From Cryptomeria japonica (taxonomy: Eukaryota; Streptophyta; Pinopsida; Cupressales; Cupressaceae): DNA of 64,000 bases. The stretch is taken from positions 188,278,391 to 188,342,390 of the forward strand of contig NC_081406.1 in assembly GCF_030272615.1 (NCBI RefSeq), written 5' to 3'. Positions 35,413-45,869 of this stretch are shown here, one piece after another. The notes below the pieces were generated by a model. It ran no database searches, had not been told where the DNA came from, and worked only from the letters and a program-made list of their open reading frames with translations. How positions within the stretch are numbered: the stretch's first letter is position 1; the number at the start of each line of letters is the position of its first letter. The position numbers were made by a program, and so were the translations under genes.

Positions 35413-35621
35413 ATTGATGGCAACACTTAGAAAAAATTTACACCTAAGTGTCCTTACAAAAAAATGTACACACTCCCCCTTAACAGTACATACAAAATTT
35501 TCACATGACATACATATTTCTACTCCTCCTTTGACAAAAATGCCAAATTGAAAAGTAAAATAAATATATATTACATCAAAATTTGCATCAAAAACTACAT
35601 ATATATAAATATAAGAGTTTT

Positions 35622-37939
35622 TCAGGGTGTGTTCAATGCAATTCTTAAGAAAATGTCACTGAAATGAATCTTCATCTGTGCAAAATCATTATCCCATGTT
35701 TCTAATAGTGTTTCAGTGATCTCAATAGTTGTCATAATTTGTGTAGAAAATTCTTCCATTGCATCCACTATGCTCATCTCCGGGGTAGCCAAAACTACTT
35801 CAGAATTCTTGTATGCCATTTGTAGGATTTCAACTTTTAGAATCAACTAGTTCTTCAGTTCTTTCAAGGATTTGATTCACTTAACTTGTTCAAAATCATA
35901 AACATCTAACAGATGTTGCAAATCATCAACCGATTTTCCAAAATCTAAAGCTGAATCTTGTACTGATATATAAGCATTACTTATCATCTCTAGTTCCTTT
36001 CTATATCTTCTCACCTCTTCTTCAAATTAGAATAGAAAAATGAAACTTTAGATGTATAGGCCAAAAGTTTACCTTTAGTTTCAATAGCAGTTCTCAAAAG
36101 ATCTTTATTCATAGATAGAGCAATCTTGCCCTTATCAATGTCTAACATTAGTTGCTCTCCCCTTTTCTTTTTGTAACCTTTTTCAGCTAAGGTATGTGTT
36201 GCCTCTTTAAGCGATTTTAGTTGGTTAGTAGCATCAACAACCAACTGTCCAAGTTTTCCAATAGGGGTAGACAAATTACCAAAGTCAGTCTCCGGTAGGA
36301 GACTTGATTGAATGCCAACAATAGTCTGTATAGTCTATGCTTCTTTTCTCTGCTCTTTCAACCTTTTCTTTTGATCCTGGGATTTCATAACAATAGCAAT
36401 CTCCATCAGCTCAGATGCACTCAATTTGTCCACATCAATTGGACCTTGTATGCTTATTGAGTTATCATCATCATTAGCTATTGTTTTCTCTTTCTTTACT
36501 TTCTCCTCTTGATCCTTTTTCTCTACAGTCTTCTTCTCTTCAACCTTTTTCTTTGGTTTATCTTTCTCTGCCTCTGTTTGTTCCTCCTGTGTGGCTGTAG
36601 TGACCAGTGGTAGTTGAATTTCAATATTATGATATTTTTCTGGTGGCAGTTGAATATCCATACTTGGTTTAATAACCGGTGCTTCCTCTGCTAATCGTTG
36701 CTCAACAATATCTGGTTGTTGTTTAGTTTCCTTAACTGGTTCAATGACATTACCAGTTGTGTCAATAGTACCCTGAATTTCTTTAGTATCATTCACAAAA
36801 AATATAACCAGTGGAGAACTTGTTTCATCCTTATACTTGACGGGATAGACAACATCTAGCTCTGGTGGAGCTCCAGTCTTGGGTCTGATTAGGTTTATTT
36901 TTATATCCTTTCAATAGTGCATTCATCCTTTGAATATCTTGTGCAATTCTATGAGTATCATCTTCAACAGGTTGAATCTTTCCATCCAATAACCTCAGTC
37001 TTTGTGTCTTAGAATGAAACTGCCCTTTGTACTTATCAAGCAATGCTAATAATTCATCTTGAGACAACTCAGGAAAATATTGAACAAAAACTCTATCAAT
37101 AATCTCTTGGTCCTGTTCTAAAATCAGCTTCCATTTATTTCCAAGAATTGAGTATAAAGAATTAGAAATATCTTTTTCAATATCTTGTGGCAACCGATTG
37201 TATTGACACGAGTGATTCATTACCTCTTGAACAATTTCTTGTTTCTGACCTTCATCAAATGAATCAAAATATTACTTTACATTATCAAACCATTTCCTCC
37301 CTAATGTTTTCAATGTCCTGTCAAAATCACTCATTGGTTTAAATGTTGCAACATTAGTAGGAGTACTTTTCTTGGAAATGTCTCCTACTAGTTTGGATTT
37401 CTTACCAGTCAATTTCATCTTCTTTGATTCTTCTTTAGTATTAGTTTCCTCAGATTTTGCTTGAAGAATGAGATGTCTGCCTCTCTTCTTTGTTGTAGTC
37501 TTCTTTTTTGCATATACCTTGGGTACTGATTCCTTCTTGATTTGTATACTTCTGGTTACCCTTGTACCAGTGGTCACAAAAGTTGATTGATCAACTTTCT
37601 TCTTTTTCTCCTTGGCACTACTGGGTTGAGAAGGTGCAATCCTTTCCTGATAAGTTCCCAGTCTTTTCTTCTTTGTATCCTTAGGAGATGCCAAAAGGTT
37701 GTTGGCATAACTGATTAGTAAGTCAAAGTTGACTTCATAGCTCATTTCTTCCATTTCTTCTTCTTTGGGTTCAATGGCCTCCATAAGGCAAAAGTCAGTG
37801 GTCATAGTGAAACAAATGTCTTTTCCAAAGTGTTTCATCACTTCATCAGATAACCTTAATCTCATGCTCATCTTATTTTGAAACTCATTAAAATATATGT
37901 TCATGGCAAAAGGAAATGTGTTCTTCATAGCCTTAATGT
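35622..37939 (-). pseudogene. R6 ORF2, C-terminal part
   Basis: This continues the frame broken by R8 at 37939/59726. The first segment (37272-37928) has the NFDxL and GKDICF blocks of the ORF2 domain, then a Lys/Ser/Thr-rich basic stretch. Later segments (36831-37220, 36335-36796, 36011-36274, 35622-35846) are charged and helical, with Lys/Glu runs and coiled-coil character, and end in FSDIFLRIALN, matching the LGDIFQIVTTQLQG end in R10 and R11. Several stops and frame changes separate them. Confidence 0.75.
37935..37939. repeat. R8 target site duplication, left
   Basis: aatgt, against aatgc at 59721-59725 (one mismatch). Removing R8 and one copy restores the R6 ORF2 frame. Confidence 0.75.
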
Positions 37940-38710
37940 TGTTGGCATTCTACACTCTTATGAGAATAGTTGATGTTGTCATTGATGGCAACCATCTGGT
38001 AGACACCGGCACCGGCAATAGATTTCTACATACACCGGCAGACACTTCACCGGCATCGGCAACAATGTATACCGGCACTCAGGACGCCATGGAATAAACT
38101 TTTGTTTATTGTTTTGTAATGTAATTATCCTTTGTAAGACGACATGGTATATTGTAAAAGACTCATATATGTATGAGATCTTATAGGTCATTTTAAGTAT
38201 GAAGATGGATAAGAAGTATAAGACAATTTTGTATAAGGTGATATAGTTGACAACGAAGGTTTTGGTTATTGTCTGATCTTAAACCGGTACTGAACCTGGC
38301 ATATGAGATGTTGTTTTGAGTTGTACATTGTATTGGATTTTGACAATCCATTTTATAGTCAGTGTGACTCCTATTTTGTGATTGAGCAGTGAGCTCTAGG
38401 TAGTTGGCCTCCCTACATGTGCAGGCCCCTCATTGTAAGTAGTATTTATTCATTGGCCAGTGAGTAAATATTGTGGGTCACAAATCCTATCGAGGTTTTT
38501 CCCACATCGGGTTTCCTTGTTAAATATCTTGTGTTAAGGTGTGTTTTCTATGATGTCTCTATTATTCTTATTTGCTGCATTAATTCTTATTTATTGATAC
38601 ACTATTTTGGGATGCAAAGTTTTAAATAAGTTTAAATATTTTACTAATTAGTTAGACACTGATTCACCCCCCCCCTCTCAGTGTCTTTGGGACTGTCATT
38701 GAATCTAACA
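37940..38710 (+). repeat. R8 5' LTR
   Basis: TGTTGGCATT to AATCTAACA, 771 bp. It pairs with 58937-59720, and the PBS follows directly. Confidence 0.93.
38654..38686 (+). other. C-rich hairpin in R8 5' LTR
   Basis: AGACACTGA (38654-38662) pairs perfectly over 9 bases with TCAGTGTCT (38678-38686). The loop is C-rich. The 3' LTR copy (59662 onward) still pairs with wobble. Confidence 0.65.
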
Positions 38711-38712
38711 AT

Positions 38713-38725
38713 TGGTATCAGAGCC
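38713..38725 (+). promoter_or_regulatory. R8 primer binding site
   Basis: TGGTATCAGAGCC, two bases after the LTR: complementary to the 3' end of plant initiator Met tRNA. Confidence 0.93.
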
Positions 38726-38781
38726 TAGTCCTCTATTTTCAAATGCCTAACAACTTGAGGAAGATTCTGAAACTAGTATAG

Positions 38782-39894
38782 ATGGAGAACTTAAGAAAAT
38801 AGTTGGAAGGAGATCTTGAAGATTTTGATGCAGAGAAATTGAAGAAAATCAAACTTTAAGATGATCTGAGGATTGCACAGGAATTCATTAAAGGACTTCA
38901 GGAGAACTTTGCTATAGCACAGAATAAAAGAAAAGAACTTCATGAGAAGATGCAGAATGATGATGATGAAAAAGAAACTCTTAGAGGCATTGCAAACAAG
39001 TTGAGACAAGAAAATAGTACTATGAAGAATGAAATGCAAGATATGACTATGAGGTTATGTAAAGATATTGAAGACAGGAAGAAGAATGAATAAGACTTGA
39101 CTAGGAGACTTAATGATGCTGGAAATGAAAATCTAAGACTTAGTCATGAAAATGATATGTTGAAGAGAGATCTGATTCACATGCAACATGATAAAACTGA
39201 GCTTATGAGACAAGTTGGAATTCTGGAAAATGAGTTGGCTACTGCAAATAAGAACAAATACAAATTCAAGAAAAGTTCAAAAGAACTTGATGGCATGTTG
39301 AAAAGTCAGAACCCTAATGGAGATACTAATGGATTTGGATTTGAAGTTGGAGAAAGTTCCGATACTGCGAACAATCAAGATCAGAACAAACCAGTAAGAC
39401 AACCTAATGCTTACAAAAATAATGGGAAATGTTTCAATTGCAACAAATATGGTCATAAAGAAAATCAGTGTATATTTAGAAATAATTAGAATATGAACTT
39501 ACCCACCGGTCAATGTTCCAAATGCAACAAAGTTGGTCATAATTCAGAAAATTGTAGAATGAATGTGAAATGTTATGTTTGTGAAAGATTTGGACATTTA
39601 TCTAATCAATGTAGATAACAAACCAGTCAAGGATATGGAAAGGCTATTCAGAGGAATAATGTGACTTGTTATGCTTGTAACAATATTGGACATATTGCTA
39701 AATTTTGTAGAAGCAAGAATGGACCGACAAACAATATGATATCTAGCTTGAAGGGAAAAGAGAAGGTAGAAGAAGTAAAGCAAGAATTTTCTAAACAATG
39801 GATTAAGAAAAGAGATCAGAGAACTAATGAAACTATATCTTCACTGGTAAAACAAAGTAATTCTCCACTGGTAGGAGATTCTTCATCTAACTAA
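38782..39894 (+). pseudogene. R8 ORF1: Gag-like coiled coil plus four CCHC knuckles
   Basis: One frame of 371 codons from ATG to TAA without a frameshift, but with about five in-frame stops, the first at codon 7. Residues of about 1-180 form a coiled coil (MENLRK start, later LTRRLNDAGNENLRLS). They are followed by a linker (GFGFEVGESS) and the knuckles CFNCNKYGHKENQC, CSKCNKVGHNSENC, CYVCERFGHLSNQC and CYACNNIGHIAKFC. A Lys/Glu-rich tail ends in SSSN. It would coat RNA. The same order is present in R10 and R11. Confidence 0.85.
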
Positions 39895-40193
39895 GGAATA
39901 ATCCCTTGGGGATATGGCAACGGATTGAAAAACATGCATTCTACCCTCAGTTGATGGTGAGAAGATACATTTCTTCTTTACTGGAAGGTGTGTTAAATTT
40001 TCACTTAACTGATGAGCATTTAATGATGTTTTAGAGAATATTTTGGCTATAAAGCACCAGAAAACCCTCATTTCAAACTCACTGAACATTCAAACTTTTT
40101 GTGAGTGCGAAATTGAGCAAAGGCATTCAAGGCGAATCTAAGAAGTGTTTTTCAAGCATTCAACAAACATCTGAATAAGAGGTATTTTTCATA

Positions 40194-40350
40194 ATGGCTG
40201 CTTCATCTTCTATTCCTGAATTTATTCTGAACCCTACCATTGTGGAGAATTTGAAACACCCTAGGCCCGTATTCAAAATAATTCTGAAGATTGCGAAGCA
40301 AGACAACTCTGTAGGAGCTTTTTCAAAAATACCTAAGGGTGTAGCATTTG
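40194..40350 (+). pseudogene. R8 ORF2, first part, cut by R9
   Basis: ATG starts MAASSSIPEFI, matching the R11 start MASTSAIEYIA. The frame runs to the R9 TSD atttg, where R9 enters. The frame resumes at 50240 after the second atttg with no loss. Confidence 0.85.
40346..40350. repeat. R9 target site duplication, left
   Basis: atttg, identical to 50235-50239. Confidence 0.93.
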
Positions 40351-42039
40351 TGATGTAGAAGGATCCCCTACTCTAGACCTCTCAAGGGTTCAGTCACTCA
40401 AGGAGACACACACAAGAGGATCCTTATACATGCTAGGTGAAACACACTCTCCCTTCCAACTCCCATTGATCATGATTGATCATCTCATTAATTGTCTAAG
40501 GCTGCACTCTTAAGGTTTTGATAACCTACTCACTCCCTTGGACCCAACTCTAGGATCAATAGTTGGCTCCTAAGCCTCCTCAATACCCTAACACCAAGGT
40601 ATAATCTTTCCACATTTTATTTTAAAACATTACAACCCCCTAAACATCAAACTAGGTTCATAAAACAAAAATGCTCAACACTTTCATTCAATAAAACCAA
40701 AGTTACCTTCTTGTTGCCCTCTTAGATATACCTATACACAGAGGTATATAACTTTTGACTAGGCCAAAACATCCTCAAACTCTCTAGTGAGATTTTGAAG
40801 CACTTTATTTAGAACAACATATTAAAAATTTAGACAAATCCAACATTTCAAATCCGAGGTATTGCCCTCGCATCAAGACACATTTTCTGTGACTGTCATT
40901 CTATCACACTATGATAGTCTACTACTATCTTTGGAAACCCACTAGTTTAAGCCCTTCCTTGGGCACTCCACTTTCTCCAACCCCTTAGGAAGAATTAAAA
41001 CACACCAACCAACACTCCCCTAAGCCCTTCTGTCCTTAACATTATCTGCCATAACAAACAAAGCCTTCTTCACTTGACTGTAACAGTCAATCTGCCCCTG
41101 TGACTGTCCTAACATTCTGAAACCATCATGTAGCACGTGAAAAAAATTTGCATGACACCCCAAAAAACACCATGGACAGTTATTATACACCCTTGGCCTC
41201 ATCCTTTCCCAAAATGAGGATTGGTTATGCATCAAAACAAAAGATACTACATTTATGAAGCCACTGGTTACCCTAAGCTAGGGTTATGGCAGATTTTATG
41301 AAAATGCAAATAACTTTGGTAAAACACAATAAAAATTAATTCCACCACCTCCAAAGTATATTTAAGTCATTCCTCTATCACCTTTAATCAATAATCTCTT
41401 AGAATACAAACATGAAATGCATCAAAACCAATAAGAGATTTGACTATCACATTGAAAACTCAAAAAATGCACATAAAAATATGGTTTTTATTGCTCCAAA
41501 TGATTGCCTTCGACCAAAAATTCACCATATCTCCTAATATCATTGTTTTAAAACCTTTTATATCACTTTTTTCCTTCAAGACCGAACCATAACGACCCAA
41601 CTACCTCTAACAACCTATTTTTGTCATTTTTTGCAATTTTGACAATAAAAGTTGCTCAAAAAGTTGTCATTTGACAAACAAAGTTGTCAATATGAAACAA
41701 CTTGACCCCTAACTCTACCAACACATAAAAATGGTATTAAGATTACATTATAAACATTTCAAACATGTTTTATTCCTCACAAACTTATTCTACCCTTCAA
41801 AACCCAATTTTAGCCCTTTCTAGGCCTAATTGCCAATTTTGAAAATTTTACACTTTTTGACCTTTCTATTACAATTCATTGCATTTATTGGCTCTATTGG
41901 CCATGATTACATTTTTTTAAGACCTTAAAGGCCTTTTAGACTTCATCTCTCATTGATTCTTCATGAGGGCCTATCAGTGACCCTAGTGCACCTTGCCTCC
42001 ATAGGTCTTCATAGGTGCTCCATAGGTGCTCCTGCACCA
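40351..42039 (-). repeat. R9 3' LTR
   Basis: 1,689 bp from TGATGTAGAA to CTGCACCA on the plus strand, paired with 42913 onward. No coding frame is supported in it. Confidence 0.92.
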
Positions 42040-42264
42040 TACTCCCAGGGACAAAAGATTCAAGGTCCCCTTGAATGGTTTCCTCCTCTTTCTGATCTTC
42101 CAATTCATAGGTACTTTCTCCTTGTATCCTACAAAAAAAATTCCATGCTTTGGTGGCTCATTGAACCTCCTCTCAAGAAAATGGTACTCAATATAAGCAT
42201 CTCCAACATGGTCATCCATGTAAACACTCAGCAAACCTACATACGAATGATTAGAAAAAAAAAT

Positions 42265-42868
42265 ATATAGTATCATCATTGATTTCAATATCAACTTGTT
42301 CCATCATAGGAACCTCTTGTACCAACATTTCATGTGGTTCACTCCCACCATTGCTTTGCCATTCTTCCATTATGGCTTCAAACTCCTTCCACAAGTCAGG
42401 TTCTTCCTCTTCACCTGCTGCTACCAACTCTCTTTCACTCTCATGTCATTCACCTTGGCATCTCAACTCATTACTCATCCTCAAGGCTTCCTCATTAGCC
42501 TTCTTCTTTGCTTCTATTAGCCTCTTCATAGGCCAAACTACCCTCTTTCGTACCCTCAAGTGCCAACTCTTCACTTTCGTCTCTAGGTTTTCAACCTTCA
42601 CCCTCATTTGTTCTTCTTGTTTATTTCCTTCCTCTATCCTTATCTCCAATTATTGTTCCATCTTCTTCCATCTTTCTTCACTTTCCTCAAGTGCTCTTCT
42701 CAAGATTTTGAACTCTTCTTCTTCTCTTTTCTTCTTCTCTTCTTATTTCTTATTTCTCTCATCTTCCACTCTTTTCTTCTTTTCTCTTGCTTCTTTCTCC
42801 TTCTTATCACCATATAGGTAATCCCTCAACAACATAGCCAATTCTCTTCCACTCTTGGTCAAAGCCAT
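42265..42868 (-). pseudogene. R9 coiled-coil protein
   Basis: From ATG at 42868 (MALTKSGRELAMLLRDYL) the minus strand stays in one frame to about 42265, with three internal stops. It is dominated by Lys, Glu and Arg, with strong heptad character, then becomes acidic (EEEEPDLWKEF). It is the only gene in R9. The N-terminal block before the charged helix has no family that I recognise. It could be a minimal Gag-like protein, but that is only a guess from position after the PBS. Confidence 0.5.
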
Positions 42869-42896
42869 CTTCTCACACAACCCAGATACATTGCTA

Positions 42897-42909
42897 GGCT
42901 CTGATACCA
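42897..42909 (-). promoter_or_regulatory. R9 primer binding site
   Basis: TGGTATCAGAGCC on the minus strand, three bases from the LTR start at 42913. Initiator Met type. Confidence 0.92.
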
Positions 42910-42912
42910 ATT

Positions 42913-44119
42913 TGATGTAGAAGGATCCCCTACTCTAGACCTCTCAAGGGTTCAGTCACTCAAGGAGACACACACAAGAGGATCCTTCTACATGCTAGGT
43001 GAAACACACTCTCCCTTCCAACTCCCATTGATTGTGATTGATCATCTCATCAATTGCCTAAGGCTACTTCTCTTAAGATTTTGATAACCTACTCACTCCC
43101 TTGGACCCAACTCTAGGATCAACACTTGGCTCCTAAGCCTCCTCAATACCCTAACACCAAGGTATACTAGGTTCAAAACAAAAATGCTCAACACTTTCAT
43201 TCAATAAAACCAAAGTTACCTTCTTGTTGTCCTCTTAGATATACCTATACACAGAGGTATATAACTTTTGACTAGGCTCAAACATCCTCAATCTCTCAAG
43301 TTAGATTCTGAATAACTTTATTTAGAACAACATATTAAAAATTTAGACAAATCCAACAATTCAAATCCGAGATATTGCCCCCGCATCAGGCCACATTTTT
43401 TGTGACTATCATTCTGTCACAGTATGATAGTTTGCTACTATCTTTGGAAACCCATTGGTTTAAGCCCTTCCTTGGGCAATCCACTTTCTCCAACCCCTTA
43501 GGAATAATTTCAACACAAAAACCCACACTCTCCTAAGCCCTTCTGTCCTTAACATTCTCTGCCATAACAAACAAAGCCTTCTTCACTTGACTGTAATAGT
43601 CAATCTGCCCCTGTGACTGTCCTAACATTCTGAAACCATCATGTAGCATGTGCAAAACCCTTGAATGACACAATGCAAACACCATGGATAGGTATTATTC
43701 ACCCTTAGCCTCATCCCTACCCAAAATGAGGATTGGTTATGCATCAAAACAAAAGATACTACATTTATGAAGCCAGGGTTCTAGCAGATTTTATGAAAAT
43801 GCAAATAACTTTGGTAAAACACAATGAAAATTAATTCCACCACCTCCAAAGTAGAGTTAAGTCATTCCTGTATCACCTTTAATCAATAATCTCTTAGAAT
43901 ACAACCATGAAATGCATCAAATTCAATATGAGATCTGACTGTCACATTGAAAACTCAAAAAGTGCACATAAAAATATGGTTTTTATTGCTCCAAATGATT
44001 GCCTTCGACCAAACACTCACCATCTCTCCCAATATCATTGTTTTAAAACCTTTTATATCACTTGTGGCCTTCAAGACTGAACCATAACCACCCAACTACC
44101 TCTAACCACCTATTTTTAT
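42913..44119 (-). repeat. R9 5' LTR, first part
   Basis: Direct repeat of 40351 onward, with a deletion of about 50 bases near 43165. It ends near 44119 at the R10 junction, where the two sequences share TCA. Confidence 0.9.
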
Positions 44120-44120
44120 C

Positions 44121-44322
44121 ACAACCCACCGAGGTTTCCTCATTAAAATCTTGTGTTATGGTGTTCTTTTCATGTGGATGTTCTTGATTTTGTTTATTGC
44201 ATTATTTCTTGCATACCGGTACACCATTATATTATGTTCTGCATGTTTTAAGGTAAGAAATTCTATATACTGGTCAGCTACTGATTCACCCCCCCCTCTC
44301 AATATCTGTGGGATTCCTAACA
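44121..44322 (+). repeat. R10 5' LTR remnant
   Basis: Matches the last third of 49271-50059, with a further short deletion (about 16 bases) after ccgaggttt. It ends GATTCCTAACA. Confidence 0.88.
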
Positions 44323-44324
44323 AT

Positions 44325-44338
44325 TGGTTATCAGAGCC
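44325..44338 (+). promoter_or_regulatory. R10 primer binding site, with one inserted base
   Basis: TGGTTATCAGAGCC, the initiator Met form with an extra T. Confidence 0.85.
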
Positions 44339-44394
44339 TGGTCCTCTATTTTCAAAAGCCTAACAGCTTGAGGAAGATCTTGACATCGGTAAAG

Positions 44395-45565
44395 ATGGAA
44401 AATCTGATGAAGCAATTGGAAGGAGCTCTTACAGACTATGATGCAGAAAAATTTAAAAATATCAAACTAGAAGATGATTTAAGGGTAGCTCAGGATATCA
44501 TTCAAGCACTTCAAGAAAATTTTACTGTTGCAAGAAATAAGAGAAGAGAACTTTGTGAAAAATTGCAAAATGAGAATGATGAAAAGGAATCACTTAATGA
44601 TATGATAAGAAAGTTAAAACAAGAGATCATGACAACAAAGAATGAGATGTAGGATATGACTATGAGATTTTGCAAACAGATTGAGGATAGGAAGAAGAGT
44701 TGACCAGAAGACTAAGTGATGCAGCAAATGAGAACACAAGACTTAGCTATGAAAATGACATGTTGAAGACAGATCTGATGCATACTCAAAATGACTCGAA
44801 TGAACTGATGAGACAAAAAGAAGTCTTAGAAAGAGAACTGGAAACTGCAAATCAACATATGGAAAAATTCAAGAAAAGCTCAGACGAACTTGCCACCTTG
44901 TTGAAGAATCAAAAACCTAAAGGTGACACTTTTGGAATTGGCTTTGAAGTTGGCGAAAGCTCTAGTATTGCAAATACTCAGGATCACAGCAAACCGGTAA
45001 GACAACCTAATGCTTATAAATTCAATGGAAAATGTTGTAACTGTAATAAGTAGGTCATAGAGAAAATGAATGTAGATCTAGAAATTATCAGAATATCAAC
45101 ACACCCACCGGTCAATGTTCTAAATGCAATAAAGTAGGTCACAATTCTGAAAACTACAGAATGAATGTGAGATGTTATATTTGTGGAAGATTTGGACATT
45201 TATCTAATCAATGCATAACACAAACCGGCATACGTTATGGAAAAACTATTTAGAAAAATAATGTAACTTGTTATGCATGTAACAAGATTGGGCATATTGC
45301 TAAATTATGTAGAAGTAAAAGAACACCGGTAGACAACAAAAGTTCTAGCTTGAAAGGTAAAGAAAAAGTTGAAGAGGTTAAGCAAGAATTCTCTAAACAA
45401 TGGATTAGAAAAGTTGATCTAAATATTGGGAATACTCCTCAATTGGTAGAACAAACCAATGCTTCACCAGAAAAATAGAGTGATGCTTCACCGATAGAAT
45501 AGAGTGATGCTTCACCGGAAGGACAGAGTAGTGCTCTACTGGCAAGAAGTTCTTCATCTAATTGA
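44395..45565 (+). pseudogene. R10 ORF1: Gag-like coiled coil plus CCHC knuckles
   Basis: Starts MENLMKQLEGALTDYD, followed by a coiled coil. A small deletion near 44690 shifts the frame, and a one-base loss near 45050 breaks the first knuckle. The others are CSKCNKVGHNSENY (last Cys to Tyr), CYICGRFGHLSNQC and CYACNKIGHIAKLC. The C-terminal part (45455-45545) has a 24-base repeat coding for SDASPxGQ-like units, and the frame ends in SSSSN. Same protein as in R8 and R11. Confidence 0.83.
45455..45545 (+). repeat. 24-bp coding repeat in R10 ORF1
   Basis: About three and a half units of gtgatgcttcaccg plus a variable part. R11 holds the equivalent at 56140-56220. Confidence 0.8.
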
Positions 45566-45869
45566 AGAAAATTTCCTTGAGGGTTTGGCAATCTAATGAC
45601 ACATATGCTATTATTCCCTCGGTTAGAGACAAGAAGTTGAAAATTACTTATTACCAACAAACAATGTTAAGTAAATACTTAACCGGCATGCAATTAATGT
45701 GGTAGATGGCGAAAAGACACTATAAAATCAAGGTTTTGGCTCCATTTCATTTCACCAAGATTTCAAACTTACGAAGTGCGTGAATATTCTGAGCTAAGGC
45801 ATTTCGAGCAAGAAGCAAGAACACTCCAAGCAATCATCCATCCTAAGGCAGTAAAAGTTAGTTCCCGAG

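Noticed and set aside
35622-37220. Separate small genes from the helical frames in R6
   Set aside because: They are successive broken pieces of the ORF2 C-terminal coiled coil, in the same order as in R10 and R11.
42279-42821. Ser/Leu/Phe-rich plus-strand frame of 180 codons
   Set aside because: It is the complement of the Lys/Glu-rich coiled-coil frame of R9, which has the correct orientation relative to the PBS.
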